From Opitutaceae bacterium (GTDB taxonomy: Bacteria; Verrucomicrobiota; Verrucomicrobiia; Opitutales; Opitutaceae): a stretch of 9,559 nucleotides of DNA. Positions 1 to 5,954 of this stretch are shown piece after piece; the stretch's first letter is position 1, and each line of letters begins with the position of its first letter. Position numbers and translations under genes: made by a program. The stretch spans positions 1-9,559 of the forward strand of contig JAIRTK010000156.1 of the NCBI GenBank assembly GCA_031254955.1, read 5' to 3'. A model generated the notes under the pieces. That model worked only from the letters and a program-made list of their open reading frames with translations. It had not been told where the DNA came from and searched no databases.

Positions 1-203
1 CGCTGGGTGTTTTTCCAGCCACCGTAATCGGGTGGCAGGTCGCGCCAGGGGGCACCAGTGCGCAAATACCAGAATACCCCGTTGATGAACTTGCGGTTGT
101 CCTTGGCCACCCCTCCCCACTTTCCTCGCCTTCCGGACAGATGGCCTTCCAGCAAGCTCCATGAATGATCGTCCAGGTCGTGTCGGTGATAGTCTGCTTC
201 CAT
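1..203 (-). CDS. IS5-family transposase, N-terminal part (cut by window edge)
   Basis: The first 67 codons of a DDE transposase are open from an ATG at 201-203 to the left edge of the window. The protein begins MEADYHRHDLDDHSW and continues through WGGVAKDNRKFINGVFWYLR and RTGAPWRDLPPDYGGWKNTQ, the conserved N-terminal block of IS5-family (probably IS427-subgroup) transposases. The start is supported by a purine-rich ribosome-binding site (AAGGGAAGG, minus strand, 207-215) three bases upstream, and by the homologous decayed copy at 4835-5588, which keeps the same upstream sequence. The catalytic D, D and E lie beyond the window, so activity cannot be judged. Compared with the second copy this one lacks six bases (two codons near residue 15) but has no stop or frameshift in the visible part. 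Family assignment is by recognition of conserved blocks; the subgroup is uncertain. Confidence 0.85.
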   Translation of the reverse strand, partial: MEADYHRHDLDDHSWSLLEGHLSGRRGKWGGVAKDNRKFINGVFWYLRTGAPWRDLPPDYGGWKNTQ

Positions 204-206
204 AGG

Positions 207-215
207 CCTTCCCTT
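207..215 (-). promoter_or_regulatory. Ribosome-binding site of IS5 transposase
   Basis: On the minus strand AAGGGAAGG lies three bases before the ATG. It is the clearest Shine-Dalgarno-like sequence in the window: the other genes (GH51, argF, marC, M16) have no strong purine box at this distance. The same sequence is kept in copy 2, where the ATG itself has become AGG. Confidence 0.6.
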
Positions 216-490
216 CTAATTCCGCTTGCTTTGCTTCGTCAAGCTAATCTTATGACGACACTCTCTAGAGCGTCTTCTAAGAAACTACTTCCAAGCGGGC
301 TTTATCAGGGGCACCACTGGCGCGTCGGTGTTCAGCTTGCCTCCCGGCAGGAGGCGCTCACCACTCTTACTCTCCGTCCTCCCCCTCCCAAGTTTCTTTC
401 CGTCTTCCCCGGCGCATCGCGCAGGGTCTCGCGCTTACAAAAAGAAGGATTGACCGAAGAGACACAGCGGACACGAAGGCGCGCGGCGGC

Positions 491-662
491 GGATGTAGGG
501 GCTTCGCTTGCGAAGCCCGTTGCCGGACAGCAGTCGCGCGCGATTGTGTTTCATGCGACTCCGCCGGCGCACTGGCGGAAGCTAACTCGTGGCGTCCTTC
601 CGCGACGGGCTTCGCAAGCGAAGCCCCTACATCCGGGCTTCGCAAGCGAAGTCCCTGCATCC
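491..662. repeat. REP-like inverted pair plus third degenerate copy (core CTTCGC/GCGAAG)
   Basis: Positions 491-520 and 605-634 are perfect 30-base inverted repeats. Each arm contains its own hairpin, GGGCTTCGC-TT-GCGAAGCCC on the plus strand of the left arm, and on its outer side the tetranucleotide GTAG (494-500 reads TGTAGGG). A third copy in the right-arm orientation follows directly at 635-662, where GTAG has become GCAG. The 84-base spacer between arms is unrelated. Outward GTAG, an internal small hairpin and inverted pairing match the layout of REP/BIME elements, whose GTAG foot is recognised by RAYT transposases. No RAYT gene is in the window. Confidence 0.75.
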
Positions 663-784
663 TCGCCTTTCCCCACGCTTTTCATACCGTCTTTCGGCCT
701 GCCCTATTGTAATTTTGTCAGGCGCTCTTATACCATTTCTTAATCAAAAACCTTCTTAAGAAACACCCTCCAAGCCGACTGCGA

Positions 785-883
785 ATTGCACGGATTTTAA
801 CGGATAACACAGCCCCCCCCTTTTTTTTGTTTTTCAATGAATTAAACATCCGTGTAATCCGTTTCATCCGTGCAATCCGTGGT
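785..883. repeat. ATCCGT-unit inverted repeat
   Basis: The right arm, 848-883, is four 9-base units of the form ATCCGTnnn (nnn = GTA, TTC, GCA, GGT). The left arm, 785-810, is a shorter, imperfect inverted version containing ATTGCACGGAT and CGGAT. The loop contains eight C followed by eight T and then GTTTTT. Repeats built on ATCCGTG are common between genes in several environmental bacterial lineages; that is from general recognition. Its role is unknown. It lies downstream of the GH51 gene and could only affect 3' ends of transcripts. Confidence 0.7.
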
Positions 884-934
884 TAAAAGGATTGGTGTAA
901 AGTGTGAAACTGGGCAGAAAGTGGTATTACGCCT

Positions 935-995
935 AAAGGTAGGGCGAGGCGTCCCGCCGAGCCGCGGCTCACCCGGCGGCTTCGCCCTGCCTAAA
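935..995. repeat. GTAGGG hairpin downstream of the GH51 gene
   Basis: The sequence GGTAGGGCGAGGC (938-950) pairs imperfectly with GCTTCGCCCTGCC (979-991), enclosing a second pairing (CCGCC with GGCGG) and a perfect 12-base palindrome GAGCCGCGGCTC at 959-970. The right arm has GCAG where the left has GTAG. It begins about 50 bases past the GH51 stop and, read on the minus strand, ends in CTACCTTT. It may therefore double as a transcript-end structure, but there is no real T-tract. The GTAG foot plus hairpin links it to the other REP-like loci in the window. Confidence 0.6.
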
Positions 996-1043
996 GTCTG
1001 TGCAAAGGTCGGGAAAATACTATAAACGAAAAACGCTTTATGA

Positions 1044-3554
1044 TCATTTTGCCTGCACGCGCAGGACGGTGTGCGACCGGGCGGGCACGGTGTGGCGAAA
1101 ACGCGGCGCCGGGATGGCGACGGCTTCCTCGCACGGAAAAACCCGGACGGGGGCGTCGAGGGTGTTGGTGTCGTCGAGACTCCCGGCGGTGAGCATGGAG
1201 ACACGGGCCGTGTCCGCGACGGCTTGCGCGCCTTCGAGCACAATGGCCGCGTCGAGCGGGTAGTCGGCGGGGTTGACGAGGTGGAGGATGATTTCGCCCG
1301 CGCGGTCGTCGCGGCCAGCGACGGCGTAGAGGGGCGCGGGCGGACGGCGCGCGCCTTCGAGGATGAGCGCGCCGTCGAGCCGGCATTTCACCGCTCCGCC
1401 CGTGACCTCGACCCTGATGTCATACCAGCGTCCGTCCTCGATGCGTCCGGCGGCGCTGGCGGCGGGGGCGCCGCCGAGGTTGAGCGTGTATTGGGTATTT
1501 CGATACGCGCCGAGGTTGAGGCGTCCGGTCTCGCCGCCGGGTTCGGCTTGGAAGAAAACGAGGAAGCCCTCCTCGCCGCCGAGTTTGCGGGCTTTCACGG
1601 AGAGCGTGTAATCGGTCCATGCGCCATCGACGGCGAGGGCGCGCACGTCGGGTTCGTCCGGGTTTTCCTGGCGAAGCGCGCCGTCGCGGATGGCCCACGC
1701 GCCGCGCCGGGTCTGCCAGGCGGCGAGTTGTTTTTCGTTGGCGAAGTCGGCGCGAAAGAGTTCGCGTCCGCCGTGGGTGATGACGAAGTCCTTGAACTCG
1801 GCCCGGCTGTGCCATGTGCCCACGCCGGCGCTTCCGGGATACGCGGGCGCGGGTTGCGGGGGCGCGGCGAGCGTCGTCGGCAGGACGCGGTCGGGACGAT
1901 GGCGCGAGAAGGCCTTTTGCACGTGGTAGGAGGGCGTGCCGTAAACGCGCTCGTGGTCGAACCAGACGAGGTCGGGCGCCCACTGCGTGGCGCCGCTTTT
2001 CGCGAAGAGCGGCGCGTAGGCGGCCATGGTGACGACATCGGCGTTGCGGAGGAGGCCGGTCATGAAGGCCGCCTCGGAGAGCGCGGCGCGGAGCGTGTTG
2101 CGCCGGTCGGTTTCGTGCGCGGCAAATTCGCCGGCAAAAACCTTCGGGCCGGCGCGGTCGTGGCGATCGTAACGGTCCGCCTGGGCAAAGAACCACGCGG
2201 GCGGGCGGTAGTAGTGCTCGTCCACGATTTCGGCGGGCGTGCCGGCCTTGAATTTGTCCCATGCCAGCCGCCACCAAGGGTCGTCCACGCCGGGGCCGGA
2301 GGTGGTGATGAGGACGATTTCGGGGTGCTCGGTCTTGAGCGCGTCGTGGAAAACCGTGTAGCGCTCGAAATACTGTTCGCCCCATTGTTCGTTGCCGATG
2401 CCGAGGTGTTTCAGGTTGAAAGGAGCCGGGTGCCCCATCGCGGCGCGGATGCCGCCCCACTTGCTGTCAACGGGACCGTTGGCGAACTCGACGAGGTCGA
2501 GCGCGTCCCGCACAAAAGGCCCCAGCTCGCCGAGCGGGACAAGCTCCCCGGTCTGGTATTGGCAGGCCATGCCGCAGTTGATGACCGGCACGGGCGCGGC
2601 GCCGATGTCCTCGCAAAGTTGGAAATACTCGAAGAAACCCAGCCCGTAGGACTGGTAATACTGCGGTGCGTGATCGCGATGGAGGGCATGCTGCCAGCGG
2701 TTCCGGTTTTCGGGGCGCGCGGCGATGTCGCCGACGGTGTCTTTCCAGCGATAGGCGTTGGCAAGGTCGTCGCCCTCGACGATGCAGCCGCCGGGGAAAC
2801 GCAGGAAGCCGGGGCGCATGTCGGCGAGCATTTGCACGAGGTCGGCGCGCAGGCCGTTGGGGCGTTGTTTCCAAGTGTTTTCCGGGAAGAGCGAAATGAC
2901 ATCGAGGTCGATGGTGCCGGCGGCGTCGGCGGTGACGACGAGGCGGGCACGCCCGGTGCCGGTGAACGGCACGGGCAGGCGCGAGGCGGACGCGGGCGGA
3001 ATGGCGATAACGGCGTCGCGGCGGACCCAGGTCGTGGAGATATTTTCGACACGGCATCGGCCGAGCACGCGCCCGGTCTCGTCCTCGATGGCAACGGCGA
3101 GCGCGCCGGAAAACCCGTTCGCGGCGCGGGCGCGCAGCGAGACGAGGTAATTTTCCCCGGCCCGCACGGCGATGCCGCCGAAGCCGTGGTTGGCGACGCC
3201 GAAGCCTTCGCCGGGGTCGCGCACGGCGAGGCGGAGGAAATGCGGATTATTGGGGTTGAGCGGGGCCTCGGTCGAAATGCCGGCGGAGGCGTCGGCGCCA
3301 CGGTTCACGAGGCCCCACGCATAGAACGGATCGGCGTGCTCGAAGGAGCGGTTCTGCACGAGTTCGGCGTAGAGGCCGCCGTCCGCGCCGTAATTGATGT
3401 CCTCGAAAAAGACCCCGTGCATGAGCGGGCTGACCGGGATGCCGGGCGCGGCGGCATCGACCGTGACGGTGACGGGCGCGGCGGACGCGGACGGAAGCGC
3501 AAGCGCGACGAGGGGGACGGCGAGGGCGGAAAGGAGGCGGGCGCGGTGTGTCAT
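1044..3554 (-). CDS. Secreted GH51 alpha-L-arabinofuranosidase
   Basis: An 836-residue glycoside hydrolase family 51 enzyme, expected to release terminal L-arabinofuranose from arabinan, arabinoxylan or related oligosaccharides outside the cytoplasm. Residues 1-26 form a signal peptide (basic start, hydrophobic core, ending ASA-A). MHGVFFEDINYGADGGLYAE (45-64) is the family's N-terminal signature. Residues about 98-225 look like a carbohydrate-binding beta-sandwich (CBM4/9-like). The TIM barrel spans about 235-520 with acid/base E389 in GIGNEQ, DEHYY at 445-449, and nucleophile E476 in VFAGEF. The C-terminal beta-sandwich seems split: about 505-575 and 745-836, with a laminin-G/concanavalin-like module (about 580-735) between. 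Domain boundaries are estimates. The start is the only ATG giving the signal peptide; no clear Shine-Dalgarno precedes it. It lies 206 bases downstream of argF on the same strand, with hairpins between, so it is probably a separate transcript. Exact substrate is unknown. Confidence 0.93.
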   Translation of the reverse strand: MTHRARLLSALAVPLVALALPSASAAPVTVTVDAAAPGIPVSPLMHGVFFEDINYGADGGLYAELVQNRSFEHADPFYAWGLVNRGADASAGISTEAPLNPNNPHFLRLAVRDPGEGFGVANHGFGGIAVRAGENYLVSLRARAANGFSGALAVAIEDETGRVLGRCRVENISTTWVRRDAVIAIPPASASRLPVPFTGTGRARLVVTADAAGTIDLDVISLFPENTWKQRPNGLRADLVQMLADMRPGFLRFPGGCIVEGDDLANAYRWKDTVGDIAARPENRNRWQHALHRDHAPQYYQSYGLGFFEYFQLCEDIGAAPVPVINCGMACQYQTGELVPLGELGPFVRDALDLVEFANGPVDSKWGGIRAAMGHPAPFNLKHLGIGNEQWGEQYFERYTVFHDALKTEHPEIVLITTSGPGVDDPWWRLAWDKFKAGTPAEIVDEHYYRPPAWFFAQADRYDRHDRAGPKVFAGEFAAHETDRRNTLRAALSEAAFMTGLLRNADVVTMAAYAPLFAKSGATQWAPDLVWFDHERVYGTPSYHVQKAFSRHRPDRVLPTTLAAPPQPAPAYPGSAGVGTWHSRAEFKDFVITHGGRELFRADFANEKQLAAWQTRRGAWAIRDGALRQENPDEPDVRALAVDGAWTDYTLSVKARKLGGEEGFLVFFQAEPGGETGRLNLGAYRNTQYTLNLGGAPAASAAGRIEDGRWYDIRVEVTGGAVKCRLDGALILEGARRPPAPLYAVAGRDDRAGEIILHLVNPADYPLDAAIVLEGAQAVADTARVSMLTAGSLDDTNTLDAPVRVFPCEEAVAIPAPRFRHTVPARSHTVLRVQAK

Positions 3555-3629
3555 GGTGTCATGGAAAAACGGATACGGAATCGGGCGCGCGCGGTGCGCA
3601 TGGCGGGCGCGGCACGCATGGCGGGCGCG

Positions 3630-3656
3630 GGCGTGCCCGCGAAGGCACGCCTACGC
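3630..3656 (-). repeat. Single GTAGG hairpin upstream of the GH51 gene
   Basis: On the minus strand GTAG is followed directly by an 8-base stem GGCGTGCC / GGCACGCC with the loop TTCGCG. Flanking bases (GCGGGCGC, appearing twice at 3603-3630) are GC-rich and partly repeated. It has the same GTAG-plus-hairpin form as the loci at 491, 938 and 5747 but a different core, and is solitary. It lies about 75 bases upstream of the GH51 start codon, so it would be in or near the promoter or leader of that gene. Confidence 0.5.
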
Positions 3657-3676
3657 AACCGCCATTTCCGCGCCGG

Positions 3677-3732
3677 GTAAACCGGCGGGCGCGGTTTACG
3701 GTCAGAGTCTTGGCGGAGGCCCGGGCCTCCGC
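3677..3732 (-). terminator. Two hairpins after argF, possible transcript end
   Basis: A perfect 20-base palindrome GCGGAGGCCCGGGCCTCCGC occupies 3713-3732, starting about 29 bases past the argF stop. A second hairpin, GTAAACC / GGTTTAC with a 9-base loop, occupies 3677-3699. Read in the argF direction neither is followed by a T-run, so a classic Rho-independent terminator is not supported. They may stabilise or end the argF mRNA, or simply be intergenic repeats. Confidence 0.4.
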
Positions 3733-3760
3733 TTTCAATCCCGGCGCGAGCGTTTCCGCG

Positions 3761-4708
3761 TCACGCGCGCGGTTGTCGCGCCAGGACCGCCATGATGGCC
3801 TTCTGCGTGTGCAGCCGGTTTTCGGCCTGGTCGAAGATGATGGAGCGCGGGTTGTCGAGGACCTCCTGCGTCACTTCCTTGCCGGCGTAGGCGGGCAGGC
3901 AGTGCATGAACCAGGCGTCGGGTTTCGCGGCGGCGAAAAGCTCCGAGGTCACGGCGTAGGGCGACATGGTTTTGATGCGCTCCGCAGCCTCGGCCTCCTT
4001 GCCCATGCTCACCCACACGTCGGTGTAAACCACGTCGGCGTCTTTCACCGCCGCGCGCGCGTCGGTGGTGAATTCATATCCGCCCGCGAAGCCTTCCTGC
4101 GCGAGCAGCGCGTCGAGCGCCTTCGGCGGCTCGAAGCCTTTCGGGCCGGCGAGCGAGATTTTCATGCCGAAGAGATTCGCGCCGAGGATCCATGAGTTGG
4201 CCATGTTGCAAGCCGTGTCGCCGAGAAACGCGAGCTTGCGGCCTTGCAGCGACGCGAACAGGTCCCCGCCCTGCGGCGCCCAGCGTTCGGCCATGGTGAA
4301 GGCGTCCGTGTAAATCTGGCAGGGGTGGAGAAAATCGGTCAGCGCGTTGATGACGGGAATGCTGCCGGCGCGCGCGAGTTCCTCGACCTCGGCGTGGTCG
4401 AACGTGCGCACGACAAGCCCGTGCACGAAGCGCGACAGCACGCGGGCGGTGTCGGCCACCGTCTCGCCGCGCCCGAGCTGGATGTCGCCTTTGTTGAGGA
4501 AGAGCGGGTTGCCCCCGAGTTCGTGGATGCCGACCTCAAACGAGACCCGCGTGCGCGTGCTCGATTTGGAGAAGATCATCGCCCAAGTCTGGTGCTGAAG
4601 CACGGGCGGGGTGCGGTGTCCGCGTTTCTGCTTCAACTCGCGGGCAAGGGCAAAAATTTCCGCCGCCTCGCTGGGGGTGAAATCGGTTTCTTTGAGGAAG
4701 TGCTTCAT
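3761..4708 (-). CDS. argF: Ornithine carbamoyltransferase
   Basis: A 315-residue cytoplasmic enzyme that makes citrulline from ornithine and carbamoyl phosphate in arginine biosynthesis. All diagnostic motifs are present: SSTRTR at 49-54 (carbamoyl-phosphate binding), HPCQ at 128-131, DVWVSMG at 230-236 (ornithine-binding SMG loop) and HCLPA at 269-273 with the reactive cysteine. The SMG loop favours ornithine over aspartate or N-acetylornithine as substrate. The length is normal for the family. The ornithine-domain loop reads GDTACNMANS (163-172), where many homologues have GDGNNMANS-like sequence. The start ATG at 4706-4708 gives the usual MKHFLKETDF N-terminus; no strong Shine-Dalgarno is visible, and TATAAA about 15-20 bases upstream is not convincing as a promoter on its own. 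It stands alone: the decayed IS lies 126 bases upstream and no other arg gene is in the window. Its upstream neighbour may have been separated by the IS insertion, but this is inference. Confidence 0.96.
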   Translation of the reverse strand: MKHFLKETDFTPSEAAEIFALARELKQKRGHRTPPVLQHQTWAMIFSKSSTRTRVSFEVGIHELGGNPLFLNKGDIQLGRGETVADTARVLSRFVHGLVVRTFDHAEVEELARAGSIPVINALTDFLHPCQIYTDAFTMAERWAPQGGDLFASLQGRKLAFLGDTACNMANSWILGANLFGMKISLAGPKGFEPPKALDALLAQEGFAGGYEFTTDARAAVKDADVVYTDVWVSMGKEAEAAERIKTMSPYAVTSELFAAAKPDAWFMHCLPAYAGKEVTQEVLDNPRSIIFDQAENRLHTQKAIMAVLARQPRA

Positions 4709-4831
4709 CGGAAAGAAGCGCGAATGTTTATACCCGCCGCCACCACGCTGCGAGGGAAAAATGCGCGCGGCGCGAAGAATGGAGCGAGTTTCAAAAGCGA
4801 GGCCCTTTATGGTGTGTCGCCGTGAGATTTT

Positions 4832-5647
4832 GAGTCAGAGATAAAAACATCGGATTGGGACGGCGGCAAGGAAACTGACGACGTTTTTTACATAACGCGT
4901 AGCGATCCCCCGCCAGCCCTTCAATTTCAGGATGGCGTTTTCCACCAAATGCCGCAGCCGATACAAATAACGGTCATAGGTTCTTGGTGCCACCCTATGC
5001 TTGCGCGGCGGGATGACCACTGTCATGCCACGGTGACGGACGTTCTCTACAATCTCGTTGGTATCGTAGCCTTTGTCAACGATAAGATACTATTTTGCAA
5101 TATCTTGTGTTAGAGAGTCGGCTTGCATGCAATCAGCGACGGAACCTACCGTGACAAGAACTTGGAGCGGCATACCATGAGTATCCACGGCCCTATGTAC
5201 TTTCGTGTTAACCCCCCTTTTGTGCGTCCGACGCTCCTGCGTGCCACCCTTGACCCCGATGCCGTGCGCATGGGTTTTGACGTGGGTCGCATCAATAAAC
5301 AGCCACTCGAAGTTGGAGTCGGTTACGAAGACTTCCAGCAGGCGCTCCCATAAACCCTTGTCCCGTCAGCAGCAGAAGCGTCGCTGGGGGGGGCCAACCG
5401 CCGTAATCGGGTGGCAGGTCGCGCCACGGGACGCCGGTGCGCAAATACCAGAACACTCCGTTGATGAACCGACGGTTGTCCTTGGCCACCCCGCCCCACT
5501 TTCCTCACCTTCCGGGCAGATGGGATTCCAGCAAGCTCCATGCTCCTGAATGATCGTCCAGGTCGTGTCGGTGATAGTCTGCTTCCCTAGGCCTTCCCTT
5601 CTAACTCCGCTTGCTTTGTTTCGTCAAGCTAATCTTATGACGACACT
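4832..5647 (-). mobile_element. IS5-family element, copy 2 (decayed)
   Basis: An element of roughly 0.8 kb, oriented like copy 1. The right end is set by loss of similarity to copy 1 after CGACACT at 5647. The left end is estimated at the transposase stop region, where GAGTCAGAGATAAAA has only weak resemblance to the inverted right end (AGTGTCGTCATAAGA), so the true boundary could be some bases further left. The length fits single-gene IS5-type elements. It interrupts the space between argF and the marC region. Its transposase is a pseudogene. Confidence 0.75.
4835..5588 (-). pseudogene. IS5-family transposase, inactivated
   Basis: Conceptual translation recovers a whole DDE transposase across interrupted frames: VAKDNRRFINGVFWYLRTGV, then DKGLWERLLEVFVTD, FIDATHVKTHAHGIGVKGG, YLIVDKGYDTNEIVENVRH, VIPPRKHR and YDRYLYRLRHLVENAILKLK, ending at the stop at 4835-4837. 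The catalytic triad survives: D in FIDAT (5291-5293), D in VDKGYD (5075-5077), E in HLVEN (4940-4942). Lesions relative to copy 1 or to the expected frame: start ATG changed to AGG (5586-5588); a CGA codon changed to TGA (5505-5507); a two-base net loss where ten bases became eight C on the coding strand (5386-5393); TGA where a Trp codon is expected (5366-5368); TAG at 5090-5092. The gene cannot make a functional protein. The frameshift could be a sequencing artefact, but the start loss and stops would still kill it. Confidence 0.9.
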
Positions 5648-5954
5648 ATTTAGGACGAGGGCAGGCTTTGCACAATCGTCGCGCTACGCAATATCAGTTC
5701 GTAAGCGAGGTTACGCGGGCCGGTGTAGTGTGGGCGCGGGAGCGCCGGTAGGGAGGCCTCTCCGAGGCCTCCGCGAGAACGCTTCGCTTTCCCCATGAAA
5801 TTACAAGCCGCCCGCCCTGTCCGGCGGAGGCCTCTCCGAGGCCTCCCTACCGGCGCTCCCGCGCCATCTCGCCATTTCCAGCGCGGAGGCCGTGGAGTCC
5901 GTCCCTCCAATTGGACAGGGGCCGCTCAAGTCCAAAACGGGGGCGGAATCGGGC
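5648..5954. other. Gap between IS copy 2 and marC
   Basis: Apart from the inverted pair at 5733-5865, this stretch holds no gene. A short palindrome TCCAATTGGA lies at 5906-5915. Open frames crossing it translate the repeat arms and are not credible. Confidence 0.6.
5733..5865. repeat. REP-like inverted pair (core AGGCCTC/GAGGCCT)
   Basis: Positions 5733-5774 and 5824-5865 are 42-base inverted repeats that differ only in the three-base loop of an internal hairpin. Each arm holds GGAGGCCTC-TCC-GAGGCCTCC preceded on its outer side by GGTAGG and by GCGGGAGCGCC. The 49-base spacer contains CGAGAACGCTTCGC and shows no similarity to other loci. The architecture matches the pair at 491-634 (outer GTAGG, inner hairpin, inverted arms) but the core is different. 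It lies downstream of marC and could also form a long cruciform or a transcript-end hairpin. Confidence 0.75.

Larger units (their letters stand above)
1..262 (-). mobile_element. IS5-family element, copy 1 (transposase-start end)
   Basis: Positions about 1-262 align base for base, with scattered mismatches and a few small indels, to 5386-5647. The similarity stops just after the shared CGACACT (256-262 and 5641-5647), which therefore marks the transposase-proximal end of the element to within a few bases. About 60 bases of noncoding DNA separate this end from the transposase start codon. The other end lies outside the window. I could not define a convincing terminal inverted repeat or target duplication from this end alone. 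Confidence 0.8.
263..1043. other. Gene-free repeat-rich region
   Basis: No credible gene lies between IS copy 1 and the stop codon of the GH51 gene. Open frames here have arginine/proline/serine-rich translations and run across inverted repeats. The region holds three repeat structures, annotated separately: a REP-like inverted pair (491-662), an ATCCGT inverted repeat (785-883) and a GTAGGG hairpin (935-995). A 23-24 base sequence at 274-296 (CTTCTAAGAAAC...TCCAAGC) recurs imperfectly at 752-775 in the same orientation, with about 20 matching positions, so it brackets the REP-containing block. The stretch GAGACACAGCGGACACGAAGG at 462-480 resembles another dispersed intergenic repeat type, but only one copy is present. 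Confidence 0.7.

Noticed and set aside
165..743. 192-codon open frame on the plus strand
   Set aside because: It is antisense to the IS transposase start and then crosses the REP inverted pair; its composition is not protein-like.
1071..3680. 869-codon open frame on the plus strand
   Set aside because: It is wholly antisense to the GH51 gene, whose catalytic motifs and signal peptide are clear. Long antisense frames are expected in GC-rich genes, and the translation is Gly/Ala/Arg/Glu-rich with no recognisable domain.
3713..3732. Classical Rho-independent terminator for argF
   Set aside because: The stem is perfect but has no T-run after it in the argF direction, so it is listed only as a possible transcript-end structure.
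5123..5353. Plus-strand open frame inside IS copy 2
   Set aside because: It is antisense to the transposase, which has recognisable DDE motifs on the minus strand.
1..5647. Active composite transposon carrying argF and GH51
   Set aside because: One flanking IS has a dead transposase, the two copies are diverged, and no target duplication could be shown; argF is normally a chromosomal core gene.
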